Of a stretch of 64,000 bases of DNA, positions 41,298 to 51,278 are shown piece after piece. The notes under the pieces were generated by a model, which was not told the DNA's origin, made no database searches, and saw nothing but the letters and a program-made list of their open reading frames with translations. The first letter of the stretch is position 1; every line of letters starts with the position of its first letter. A program made the position numbers and the translations under genes. This DNA is from Lachancea thermotolerans CBS 6340 (lineage: Eukaryota > Ascomycota > Saccharomycetes > Saccharomycetales > Saccharomycetaceae): contig NC_013084.1 of the NCBI RefSeq assembly GCF_000142805.1, positions 1 through 64,000 on the forward strand, in the 5' to 3' direction.

Positions 41298-43399
41298 TTT
41301 CCCTAAGTTTAAACTCGGTTAGGAGTCTTGAAAAGTTGCTAAAGCGTCTTTGTATCCTCCTGGGCCCTCAATTGCGCGAAATAATCCCTGTCTGGATCCT
41401 CTCGCTTGCTGTTTTCTCGTGGGGGTAGAGCAAAAAAGGTGCTCGAATCTCCCAACCCTTTTTATACTCTATTTTGCCATCCTCGCTGAAAAAAACTATT
41501 CGAGAACTTGCAAGGCATGAAGAGCGAACAAAAACAAGAGCCAAGAACAACAATGCGGGGCCGAGAGAACGAAATGTCACTCACTGGCACAAAGTGTGGA
41601 CCTCAAGACAATTGCCTGTAATTTGATACCCTCGTCTGATCAATACATGCTAGGACCGCCGATTGCGTGCAGTGTGATACCTTTGCCATGCGTAGATTGC
41701 CCCGCGTCCTAAGTTCACTTTCCGAGTTGTAGCCAGTTCCTGAGGCGTTAGCCGTGTCACTTCTGTGGCGGACAGCCTGGCTAAGAAGCCTTGTAAGCTC
41801 GCGGAAAAGGTGCGGAACCGACCGCGCATGGTCACGTGAGTTTGTGGTGGGAACACAATGGCATGTGAGCTATGGTTACTACGGGGTGTTTGGGGTGTGT
41901 AAGCTTATGTCTAGCGGAGTGGCCCCACTAGTCGTGCCACTCCTTTAATCGTTAAATTTTGGTTATTGTGAAATCAAAGGATGAATCTAACGACAGGGGT
42001 GCAATCTATCCTCTCTACTGCTTCGAACCCGTTATCTGAAATTGTAATGTACACCTGAGCAATCTAAACAGAACATAGAATAGAAACATATTGCATCAAG
42101 TTAATAGATAATGACTATCTTTCTTTGTTAGCGTGAGCATGATCAGAACTGAAGGATGTTTAGAATGATCTGGAGCGTTTTCTGAGTAGGCATCTCTATC
42201 TATCTCTATATACCCCACGCGGCGCCATAAAATTAAGGCTTGTTGAATCGGCGTAGTTAATGAAGAACGTTTGCTGTGTGCAGGCTAGCAAGCCGTTTAG
42301 ATGTATTGGCATCAGGAAGATTCTGTTAACTTGACCTGTGGCCTGTGGCCTTCTTCTTGCTTCTTCACAGACAATGGTAAATCATATTCATGCCGCTATC
42401 ACTCTGTACCATTTCGTCGCTAGCGCTAGAAGAGTTGCGTACCGCGGACGCAACATGAGGCTAGATTATAGGCGGAGGAGGAGGGCTTCTATTTTTTCTT
42501 CAGAGGATCAATAAGCTTTTGTTGGAAAGCTAAAGTCAACCCAAAATGCTCACTAGTATAACTTTTAGATGAAGAACTTTGGTTGAGCCCAGAATTTCGG
42601 TTAGTAATCACTTAGATTTTGAGCACGTGAAATTTGATCCTGGTTGACGAGCCCCTAGGCTAAATTTCACAGCCAGATCACATGATCACACGAGTTCTGA
42701 TAACTCTGATGACACACTCAGGATTCGGTAGAGATAGGCTAAGAGAGTGCTCCTTGGTCCAAAACATCAACCCTTTCGGATGGTTTCATGTTTTCTTCTA
42801 GCTCTTATTGGTTCGATAGAAAGGGAATGAAAAGTTAAAAGAGATTTCGCTGTTAATTAGAAACATTGACTGGCAGCTCTTGAATGAATCTAAGAAATGT
42901 TTCAACATCTAAGTTTTTTGAGGCCTTGTTATGGTTGTGAAATATTTACAATTGCTCTAGGACTTTAAGCGAAGTTTTTGGTTAACCGCTTGAGGTTGTT
43001 TAATGATTTGTTGACGAGGCGATTTTTTCGGAAAAATAAGGTTTCCAATTTGTAATTGAGTAGCATAAACTCAAAATAGAGAGCATGACCGAACTCTTCA
43101 CCACAAGTGACGCCTACTAATCACGTTAAGACATGAAAAGCACCACGGGTTTTCCTTAGAAAGTTGTGGTTGCCATTATTCCAAATTAGGAGCACCTTAC
43201 GCAAGCTCGTTGTGACATAACTTTACATGACTATGCATTTTAACCCTATGTAGTCCCATATAAATATAACATATCAGCTGAAGAGCCCTACGGTAGCCGA
43301 GTCCAAACGAGTAGCCCTTGGATGTGTCGAAAATAAAGAGTTGCTTGCTATTGGAGTTCAAACTACATGCTGCGCTGCCATCATAAGTCTCTCGCGAAA
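41298..43399. other. Intergenic, 2.1 kb: ZWF1 promoter and NAR1 3' flank
   Basis: No gene recognised. Contains a short CTAT-type microsatellite near 42190-42210, a CACGTG near 42624 and a TCACATGA near 42680. A TTTCGGAAAAA near 43030 recalls a centromere element but was rejected (see below). Confidence 0.5.
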
Positions 43400-44791
43400 C
43401 TACCACGTGTTTCCAACGGTTAATACATCTTGGGACTTTTCAATAGCACTAAACTTGTACTTATACGTGCTGTCATCACGTGGGTGATCAGAACATGATA
43501 CTTTCGGTATTACTTTCCCGTACTCCAGTTCAAGACTCTTTGCTAACGCACGACGTCTACTACTGTTTGCTTCACCATTCAACAAACCTCCTCCGTTGAT
43601 GCAACCACCGGGGCACGCCATGACTTCGATGAAGTCCGTTTTGCTGGGGTCCACTGCAGAGCCAAAGCTTGATCCATTATTGGAGCTTGTGGTTGCCCTC
43701 TTGCGCAATACTTTAATATTCCGACTGGCTGATCCTGAGCTGGTGAGCTTTCGCACCATATTCTGAATGTTTCTGAAACCATAGAGCTCGCTTGAGGAAG
43801 CAATGACGTTTTCATTCGATACATCCATCAGTCTGAATTCCTTAAGGTCGCTGTTCTTTCCTGTAATTGTTGAAATGCAAGAGCCAGGGTGCAGAGACTT
43901 TTGATGCAGAATGTATTGATAAGCGTATCCACCTGATGCGCTGCCTTCGTTTGATGCCCAATGTACACTTATATCCCAACCTGGAGGGGAACACGACTGC
44001 TTCAAAACCGTCTCATCTGTGCTGGTTAAGAAATCTGTCAGCTTCAGGTCTTGCTCTTGCAACATCGTTGCAAATTCGCGCGGCGTAATTACGCAATCAA
44101 CCTCCCCCTCACCGTCTTTTCTACTTGCTTCAAGCTTCTTATCAAAACAAGGCATAATAGTGAGATGGTAAATATTAGGTATTGCCTTCTTCAGTAAGGC
44201 GCCTGTAATTTGCTGAGGAGATTTAACATCCAAGAGGTACGGCACGAGTTCAGGCTTTGTTTTTTCAGCATATAGTACAAAACCTGGACAGACTGCACAG
44301 AGAGCAGGCTTCTTGCTAGAACTTAGGCTCTTCCGCTCGGTCAAGAGTTTATTAGTTTGGTTTACTGTTATGTTTCGGCCAATTTGGGTACCCACAATGT
44401 ATCTAGCTCCAAACTTTTCTTTCATAAGTGTCAAAAAGCTTTTATCGAATGATTCTAGGCTCATATCATAATAGTGAGCCAACGAGAGGCGGCACTGTGG
44501 TGGTATACTTACAACCAGAGCTGTATCGCGCGCGAGATTCTTCCAAGCTTCCAGAAAAACTGTGTGGCTTTGCTGACTGAGTAGAATTTCCTCGCTTGAA
44601 GTGATGCATCCAGAGCAGGCGAGGCAGTCTTGAAGAGATATTGAAACTTTTCCCATATCATTTGACTCTTTACCAACCTCTAAGTCGCCTTCTTGCTTTT
44701 CGCCCTTTTCGATAGGCTCTGCTGGCTTCACACAAGCCAAGCCTGGACTTATGAAATCGTTAAGGTCTTTCTCCGATAGCAAGGAGCTCAT
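43400..44791 (-). CDS. NAR1: NAR1, cytosolic iron-sulfur protein assembly factor
   Basis: A 463-residue iron-only hydrogenase-like protein (S. cerevisiae 491). It holds two Fe4S4 clusters and hands clusters from the Nbp35/Cfd1 scaffold to the Cia1-Cia2-Met18 targeting complex; it is essential. The N-terminal cluster ligands are the Cys in GLACVKP (about 20) and the CLACSGC group (near 58-63). The hydrogenase-like site uses CAVCPG, MPCFDKKLEASR and MACPGGCINGGG. Blocks such as FLEAWKNL and IPPQCRLSLAHYY mark the family. The chain ends in Trp (GNTW), the aromatic C-terminus that Nar1 uses for docking to the targeting complex. Divergent from KEX2 across 1.2 kb; in S. cerevisiae LAP3 lies between them. 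Confidence 0.95.
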   Translation of the reverse strand: MSSLLSEKDLNDFISPGLACVKPAEPIEKGEKQEGDLEVGKESNDMGKVSISLQDCLACSGCITSSEEILLSQQSHTVFLEAWKNLARDTALVVSIPPQCRLSLAHYYDMSLESFDKSFLTLMKEKFGARYIVGTQIGRNITVNQTNKLLTERKSLSSSKKPALCAVCPGFVLYAEKTKPELVPYLLDVKSPQQITGALLKKAIPNIYHLTIMPCFDKKLEASRKDGEGEVDCVITPREFATMLQEQDLKLTDFLTSTDETVLKQSCSPPGWDISVHWASNEGSASGGYAYQYILHQKSLHPGSCISTITGKNSDLKEFRLMDVSNENVIASSSELYGFRNIQNMVRKLTSSGSASRNIKVLRKRATTSSNNGSSFGSAVDPSKTDFIEVMACPGGCINGGGLLNGEANSSRRRALAKSLELEYGKVIPKVSCSDHPRDDSTYKYKFSAIEKSQDVLTVGNTW

Positions 44792-46021
44792 TATATGCCT
44801 GATTTTAGCTTGCGATGACTAAGTTCAAAGTTCTAATGTCTTCTTAATTTCTGATATTGAGTATTTTATCACGTGCACATTTAGTGAGAAAGAGCGTCGA
44901 GCTCTTACAGAAAGCCGTTACCTAACAGATATTCTGCATTGCAAGTTGTGCTATTACCAACTAATGCCTTAGATGCTGAAGATACTTACCCGACATTCTT
45001 GGCCCATCAATAAAGTGGTAGTGCACACACAAACTTGTCAAAAGTTTTGACAGCCTTTTCGGGAAGAAGGGAAAAATGAAGTCTAGCTGCTCAGCAATAC
45101 AGCCTGAAACAAGGCGCTTTAGCAACAAACCCGTTGTGTTAATGTTGCTGGCAACTGGACGGCAGTCGCGTTACCGTACCTCCTTAATTACAGATTGATG
45201 TCTTGAAACTGCGTCTTTGGTAATTAATCGCCGTAACCAAAAAATACGGTTGAGTTTCTTAACCCAAGTTTCTAGCGCAAATAGAGGCTCATTTTCTTAT
45301 CCAATAGTGAATTTTGCCTGTGCTGAGCGCAAAATTTATTTCTCAATATCCTGCTTTAGAATCATCTTTTTTCGATTCTTCATGTCATGCCGAGAGACGC
45401 AGTTGAGCCTTCAGTGGCAAGCACAATGAAACTAGTTGTCACCAAAAGGTTCTGGTCATTTGCTAGGTTAGAAAGGCGTTGTAAGGAAACAAAAACATTC
45501 ACCAATTATTTTTTTAGTAAAGCTAGCTCTAAACTTGATCAGCTCTTTGGCGATGTCACTGAAAATAATGCTTGGATGCGTGCCCGCCTCTTTTCCCTTC
45601 TTGGCGCTTCAAGATGTTAGTGACGTTTCAGCGATTGCACAAGTATTAAAAGACGTTCCTAACATCTGAGTATCATAAAATTGACACCTTAGCAATCGGA
45701 AGGAAGCTCAACCCTAGCTCTATGTACTAGCTATGCAAATTTCAACACTTGGGGATCCGAGGTATCAAAGCAGAACCTTGACTTGCTTCATTGCATGCGA
45801 AGCGGTTAGTGCACCTGTTATATTAGTACACGAAGGAACGCATTTCATACTTTGTATTGCGTCACATGATCTTGATAAGTGATTGACCTTTGTAGAATGT
45901 GTAACTAACTAAAACAGAGTGTTATGTGTAAGCGCATATCGACTCTGATTAAGCGGCTTTCAAAAGGGGTTTTGAAGCTTTGAGGAAACCGCTCAAAAAA
46001 TACTCACACTCCCAATCTAAC
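44792..46021. other. Divergent promoter, 1.2 kb, NAR1 and KEX2
   Basis: Contains a CACGTG at 44870-44875, about 80 bp upstream of NAR1, and a TCACATGA near 45862 upstream of KEX2. Frames up to 77 codons show no family resemblance; no trace of LAP3 is recognisable. Confidence 0.5.
44870..44875. promoter_or_regulatory. CACGTG E-box upstream of NAR1
   Basis: ATCACGTGC about 80 bp upstream of the NAR1 ATG, a Cbf1-type sequence. Function is inferred from the motif. Confidence 0.4.
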
Positions 46022-48457
46022 ATGAGGCTTGCATTTTGTAAATATTTTCTATTGCAGGTTTTGTTGCTGAGTATCGTGAGCCAGGCTGTTAGAGTCCCAG
46101 TAAAAGACCATTCGTCTAGGAGCTACTTCGCGGTTGAAAGTGTGCTGGAAGTACCGCGCTTGCTAAAGCTGCACCCAAACTGGGTGTTTGAACATGAAGC
46201 TCGAGGCCTTGACAAACACTACGTGTTCTCCACCAAGAAGGACGAATATTCCAAACGTGATGAGGTCGAGGCATCCTACGAAGGAGTAAAATCTTACCAT
46301 CCGCTGCCGCCTAAGAAGTTACAAAAAAGGCTACCAGTACCGGACCGGCCTGTCGATTCTAGCTTAGAAGTCGTGAATGAGGTGAGAGATCGTTTATCTA
46401 TTGAAGATCCTCTGTTCGGAATACAGTGGCATTTGGTTAACGGAAATTATCCTGGCCACGATGTCAATGTTAGTGGCCTTTGGTATGAGAATGTCACAGG
46501 CCACAACGTTGTGGTTGCTGTCGTGGATGATGGCTTAGACTATGAAAGCGAAGACTTGAAAGACAACTTCAGCGCCGAAGGCTCTTGGGATTTTAATGAC
46601 AACGGTCCTATGCCTAAACCACGCTTATCCGATGACTACCATGGCACTCGTTGCGCTGGTGAGATTGCTGCGGTTAAAAACAAAGCATGCGGAATTGGCG
46701 TTGCCTATAACGCCAAAGTTGCCGGTATCCGGATTCTCTCAGCTGAGGTTACTGCAGAAGATGAGGCTGCTTCACTAATTCATGCTCTGGATGTGAATGA
46801 TATATATTCATGTTCATGGGGTCCATTAGATGACGGACGTGTGTTACAGGGTCCAGACGATTTAGTGAGAAAAGCACTAGTCACTGGTGTCACAAAAGGG
46901 CGGAATGAAAAGGGCGCTCTTTATGTCTTTGCAAGCGGAAACGGAGGGATGTATGATGATAACTGCAACTACGACGGTTACACAAATTCCATTTACTCTA
47001 TCACCGTGGGCGCAATAGATCACAAGGGGCTACATCCTCCTTACTCCGAGTCTTGTTCCGCCGTAATGGTAGTTACATATTCATCCGGATCCGGCGAGCA
47101 TATTCATTCTACAGACATTCATGGTAAATGTAGCGACACACACGGCGGAACTTCTGCGGCTGCTCCGCTAGCCGCCGGCGTGTACAGTCTCGTGTTAGAG
47201 GCAAATCCAAACCTAAGTTGGAGAGATGTACAGTACCTATCCATCCTATCATCCGAAGAAATTAATGATGACGATGGAGAGTGGCAAGAAGGTGCATTAG
47301 GAAAACGATACTCTCACAAGTATGGCTACGGGAAACTTGACGCCTACAGAATTGTTACAATGGGCCGTGAGTGGGAAAATGTTGGCCCTCAATCTTGGTA
47401 TTACTCGTCAGTCCAAAAAGTCGGAAAATCCACTAACTCAACGGATGAAGATTTAGTCTCCTCAATCTCAGTATCTTCAGAACAATTGAAAAACGCAAAC
47501 TTCAAGCGCGTCGAACACATTACGGTGACTGTTAGCATTGAAACCACCATAAGAGGCCGGACTACTATAAACCTTGTTTCTCCTAAGGGCATCGTTTCAA
47601 AATTGGGCGTTGTAAGAAGAAGCGATACATCGCCAGAAGGCTTTCAAAACTGGACGTTTATGTCAGTGGCGCACTGGGGTGAAATCGGTGAGGGAGACTG
47701 GAGCTTGCATGTAAGGACAACAGAAGATTCCAACAACGTCGAATTCAAAGATTGGAGGCTAAAACTTTTTGGAGAGTCCTTGGATGCTTCGAAGGCAAAA
47801 ACGTTCGAGTTTGGCAATGATAAAGAACCTACTGAAGATTTACAGCAGCAGCAGCAGGAAGAGTCAGTTTCCGATCACCCAACATCTTTAGCTTCAAGCA
47901 CACAACCCACCTTTACGGCTGCGTCTTCTATCACATCAACACATTCCACGGTTTCCGCCACTACTACGACGGCAGAAACAAGCGACCAAGATGTTAATAG
48001 CCCTAATAAGCTTCCTCGGCCATTTGAAGGGCTTCGTTATTTCCTTGCTATATTTGCCGTAGGCTTCCTGGTCCTGGTCCTGTATTACTACTTTTTTGTG
48101 AAATCAAGAAGACTTGTAAGAAGAAGCCGCGCAGAAGCCTACGAGTTCGACATCATAGACACAGATTCAGACCACGACTCTTCACTAAACAGTGCTTCAA
48201 ACACGAGCGTTCCTATGATGGGCGAGCTTAATGAAGAGGATTTCAATTTTGATTTGTCCGACGAAGAGCTCCTCAGGAGTGCTACAGTGTCCCCAGCGCC
48301 CAGATACGAGCAAAATGTGCCTGCCGGTGCAAGTTCTGACGATCTGCCTACAGCGGACCCCTCAAAAGGGAAAGTCCACAGTGAGAATAGCAGTAACAAC
48401 AACGGCAAACGTAACAACATGCCTCGCGAAGGTTCCCAAGGTCCAAATAATGGATGA
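46022..48457 (+). CDS. KEX2: KEX2, kexin proprotein convertase
   Basis: An 811-residue calcium-dependent subtilisin-type protease of the late Golgi (S. cerevisiae 814) that cuts after Lys-Arg in alpha-factor and other precursors. The start is the ATG at 46022, which opens a signal peptide (RLAFCKYFLLQVLLLSIVSQA); the frame goes on upstream but without ATG. The pro-segment ends at KR (102-103) before LPVPDRP, the self-cleavage site. The catalytic triad is Asp169 (VVDDGLD), His207 (YHGTRCAG) and Ser378 (HGGTSAAAP), with Asn307 as oxyanion residue. A P-domain follows, then a Ser/Thr-rich stalk, one membrane span (about residue 675-700) and a cytosolic tail with YEFDIIDTDSD, which matches the S. 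cerevisiae tail containing the TGN retrieval signal. No disruption seen. Confidence 0.97.
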   Translation: MRLAFCKYFLLQVLLLSIVSQAVRVPVKDHSSRSYFAVESVLEVPRLLKLHPNWVFEHEARGLDKHYVFSTKKDEYSKRDEVEASYEGVKSYHPLPPKKLQKRLPVPDRPVDSSLEVVNEVRDRLSIEDPLFGIQWHLVNGNYPGHDVNVSGLWYENVTGHNVVVAVVDDGLDYESEDLKDNFSAEGSWDFNDNGPMPKPRLSDDYHGTRCAGEIAAVKNKACGIGVAYNAKVAGIRILSAEVTAEDEAASLIHALDVNDIYSCSWGPLDDGRVLQGPDDLVRKALVTGVTKGRNEKGALYVFASGNGGMYDDNCNYDGYTNSIYSITVGAIDHKGLHPPYSESCSAVMVVTYSSGSGEHIHSTDIHGKCSDTHGGTSAAAPLAAGVYSLVLEANPNLSWRDVQYLSILSSEEINDDDGEWQEGALGKRYSHKYGYGKLDAYRIVTMGREWENVGPQSWYYSSVQKVGKSTNSTDEDLVSSISVSSEQLKNANFKRVEHITVTVSIETTIRGRTTINLVSPKGIVSKLGVVRRSDTSPEGFQNWTFMSVAHWGEIGEGDWSLHVRTTEDSNNVEFKDWRLKLFGESLDASKAKTFEFGNDKEPTEDLQQQQQEESVSDHPTSLASSTQPTFTAASSITSTHSTVSATTTTAETSDQDVNSPNKLPRPFEGLRYFLAIFAVGFLVLVLYYYFFVKSRRLVRRSRAEAYEFDIIDTDSDHDSSLNSASNTSVPMMGELNEEDFNFDLSDEELLRSATVSPAPRYEQNVPAGASSDDLPTADPSKGKVHSENSSNNNGKRNNMPREGSQGPNNG

Positions 48458-48722
48458 GAGCTTTAAGCTTGAAACAAAAATGCATCACTCAAATTGAGGA
48501 ATGAAAATAAGTTGTAAAATACAAGTATAAATTTCTCAGTTTGCAAGACGTCGTTCTCTTTCATACTTACGGCTTCCATGTCACCTGCTTTCCTTTGCGC
48601 TTGTATCGGGCTTTTTTTAAATAGGGTGTCCTTGGCAAAAAAAGCTAATTGGGAAGTGTGAAGGTACTTCGAAATTACTCAAGCGAAGACAAAACACGGC
48701 CAAAAGACGGGAAGTTGCAAAT

Positions 48723-50072
48723 ATGGGGAGTCATTATGGTTGCCCCAGGAAGCTGGTAGCTTATTTGGCCATTGCTTTACTGTTGGTCGAGCAGGAAACA
48801 TGCGCAGGGATGCAAATGGACGACACTGAAGGGTTGACGCGACCAGATATTGTTCAAGCAGGACCCAAGACGTTTCACTGGCTATGTACCTTAGCTCTAC
48901 TGTTACTATTGCCTTCGGTATCTACAGCTCTCTCTTTTGCCGGTAAGCTCTATTTCTCAATGTTCTTACAGATAGTCTCGCTAGCGTATGCGGTCGCAGA
49001 AGCCTTTATACTCAGATTTCCCGACGGTGATGGCATCGAAAACCGTACATCGAGAGGAACTGCATGGTTTATGTTAGCTCTACTTGGCGTTACGGTTTTT
49101 TTTGGGAGCTTGGCCACGGGCACGGGCGCTTTGGTGCAGAATAAAAGGTTACAGTCCCTTGCATCACATACAGGAGAAAAAACTTTACGATATATTCACA
49201 GAGCTCTTTCCTTTGCTGTAGTTCTAACTGGGTGGATTAAGTGTTGTTTGGCACCAGTTGCCATGTTTGGCTTTTGCCGCGATAAGCACACAGGTCAGTG
49301 CATTGCGCACGGTATAATGGGGACAGCGTTTGTTCTGTATGGATTCGTGTACTCTATGGTTTTAGTAGTACCATGGATCCGTAATTCACAAGCTGAATAC
49401 TCTCAAGATCGCATTGACAGTTGGGTAATGTGCGCTTGGGGTATAGTGAACACATTTACTGAACACAGATGGGGCCGGGAAGACTGGAACCACGGAGATT
49501 ACCAACATACTGCAATGGGAATAATCTGGTGGGCTGGTGGTCTTCTTGGAATTTTTCTTTCACGAAATGGTAGAAGAACTTTTGTCCCAAGTCTCCTAAT
49601 CATATTCACGGGCTGGGCGATGTCCGAACACAGCCAGAAACTGATAATCAGCACCAAGGTTCATGCGCTGTTTGGACTTGTGCTGATGGCAGGGGGCGCA
49701 CTCCGAATCGTGGAAATTTCTTTTCTTCTTAGAGATAGGCGCGCTGCCTCTGAAATACTATCTTTCCAGTATCTCGCTCCATTCTGTCTTGTTTGCTCCG
49801 GGGTTCTTTTCATGGGAGCAAATGAAGAGCAATTGCAACTTGTTTTGAGGCTGGGCGCTGATCACAGCGCTTATAGCTTGGTGGCAATTTCTGCTGCATT
49901 TGTGGTGTACCTATGGATACTACTGTGTCTCGAATTGTACTTAAAGCTTGTGAAACTTGCAGAAAAAGGGCCCCTGGATAGCTATACCAATAACCGAGGA
50001 CTTGAAAGCCTTACAGAATTCGAATTGGATGACGTTGATGGCGAAAACCATGAAACAGTCAGCAGAAACTGA
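48723..50072 (+). CDS. YTP1: YTP1, multi-span membrane protein of unknown function
   Basis: A 449-residue integral membrane protein matching S. cerevisiae Ytp1 (YNL237W, 459 residues) in place and character. A hydrophobic N-terminal segment (LVAYLAIALLLV) resembles a signal peptide; about ten further hydrophobic stretches follow. Conserved-looking polar blocks are NTFTEHRWGREDWNHGDYQHTA, rich in His, and GWAMSEHSQ, which with an earlier YIHRALSF recall cytochrome b561-like or DUF families with paired histidines; that is inference. The C-terminus is acidic and cytosolic. It follows KEX2 in tandem with a 265-bp gap. The biochemical role is not known. Confidence 0.88.
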   Translation: MGSHYGCPRKLVAYLAIALLLVEQETCAGMQMDDTEGLTRPDIVQAGPKTFHWLCTLALLLLLPSVSTALSFAGKLYFSMFLQIVSLAYAVAEAFILRFPDGDGIENRTSRGTAWFMLALLGVTVFFGSLATGTGALVQNKRLQSLASHTGEKTLRYIHRALSFAVVLTGWIKCCLAPVAMFGFCRDKHTGQCIAHGIMGTAFVLYGFVYSMVLVVPWIRNSQAEYSQDRIDSWVMCAWGIVNTFTEHRWGREDWNHGDYQHTAMGIIWWAGGLLGIFLSRNGRRTFVPSLLIIFTGWAMSEHSQKLIISTKVHALFGLVLMAGGALRIVEISFLLRDRRAASEILSFQYLAPFCLVCSGVLFMGANEEQLQLVLRLGADHSAYSLVAISAAFVVYLWILLCLELYLKLVKLAEKGPLDSYTNNRGLESLTEFELDDVDGENHETVSRN

Positions 50073-51278
50073 GAAGTCAACATCCAAGAGAACCAACGAA
50101 ACGAAATAGAAAAAAAAACCACTCTAAACGTCAGTGGGAGTCGTTAACTTCAACTCTCATCTAAAATTTAAGTGCATTCTCGAGGGTAACAGTGACATAA
50201 TCACCTGGTGCTTCAGTGCTACTTGAAGAGAAGATGTTTCTCAGGTTAAAGTTATGCTGACTGCTCTGCTTCAACAAGGCTACCTATCCCGCACAGGAAA
50301 GAAATGGAAAAGGCATGAAACTACTGGAGAACAATAAGGCGATTTGCAGCTTAACAGGCCCCAGCAACACCAGTTAAGAATATTTTTTCATCATACAAAA
50401 ACCGTCGCATTTTTCCTTGACGGCCCTTGTAATAGCCAACATACGCTAGCCAAGTTCCGGCTAAAAACGCGTTATTTGTGATTACATCATATATCATCAC
50501 GCTCATGCACTTGGGTTGTGTAACTGCTTTATAAATAGTTTTCAGTTATAGTAAGTATCGAGGAACCTGGTGGGCCGCCCAATTTAAAGAGAACCGAAGC
50601 TGGCATAGAGACTACTCAACTCATATGTAAATTCGATTCGTTATCAATCCAGTGTATATATGTGTCGCCTCACACCGCGGCATTTATAACCCTTCCTAAC
50701 CTTCTTCGACAACCTTGGCTAGGTAACAGATTCCGCATCGAAAAATACGGTCCGGATAGAAAGATAGATGAATCGAGAACTGGCTCTTCTTGTCTTTGAA
50801 CCAAACAGAGTACGCACTCGAATCAAGGGTCGTCTTTGGCATCTTGCTCGATCCTTCAATTAGACTTCGACATGTGATTGATTAAAGAAAGCTAATAGAA
50901 CGCTTAAAAGTACCAAGTAGTTTGAGATACTCGAACAAAACTTTTGCGCTTCCTTGCATTTCAAATATATGATAGAATGGCACACCTTTCACGCAATTTT
51001 GTCAAAAACACATGAACTTTCAAGGGCTTTTTCAGAGTGCTTCGAGATGGGAGGTTTTGCACGCAGGACCGGTCTCTAGTGATTCTGATAATGTTTCAAG
51101 AATGAGCTATGATTCTTCCCATACGATTAAACTCTCAATTCACATCAGGTCATTTTCTGGTTTGTTTGTTTTCATCAGGTATTCATAATACGTCTTTGAA
51201 GTTCAATTTTCTTGATGTAGGAGAGTTCCTAACAGCGAGAGAATAATAAAACCATCAATATCGGCAGTGGTGGCCATA
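50073..51278. other. Intergenic, 1.2 kb: SIN4 promoter
   Basis: Between tandem genes YTP1 and SIN4. No frame of note, no repeat and no RNA gene recognised; long for a conserved block. Confidence 0.5.

Noticed and set aside
42600-42606. Minus-strand TACTAAC as an intron branch point
   Set aside because: No GTATGT-type donor at a suitable distance and no flanking exon frames.
42676-43040. Centromere: ATCACATG (CDEI-like) and TTTCGGAAAAA (CDEIII-like)
   Set aside because: The two are about 350 bp apart with only moderately AT-rich sequence between them, and the CDEIII match is limited to the core. A similar TTTTTCCGAAC at 27791 lacks any AT-rich CDEII.
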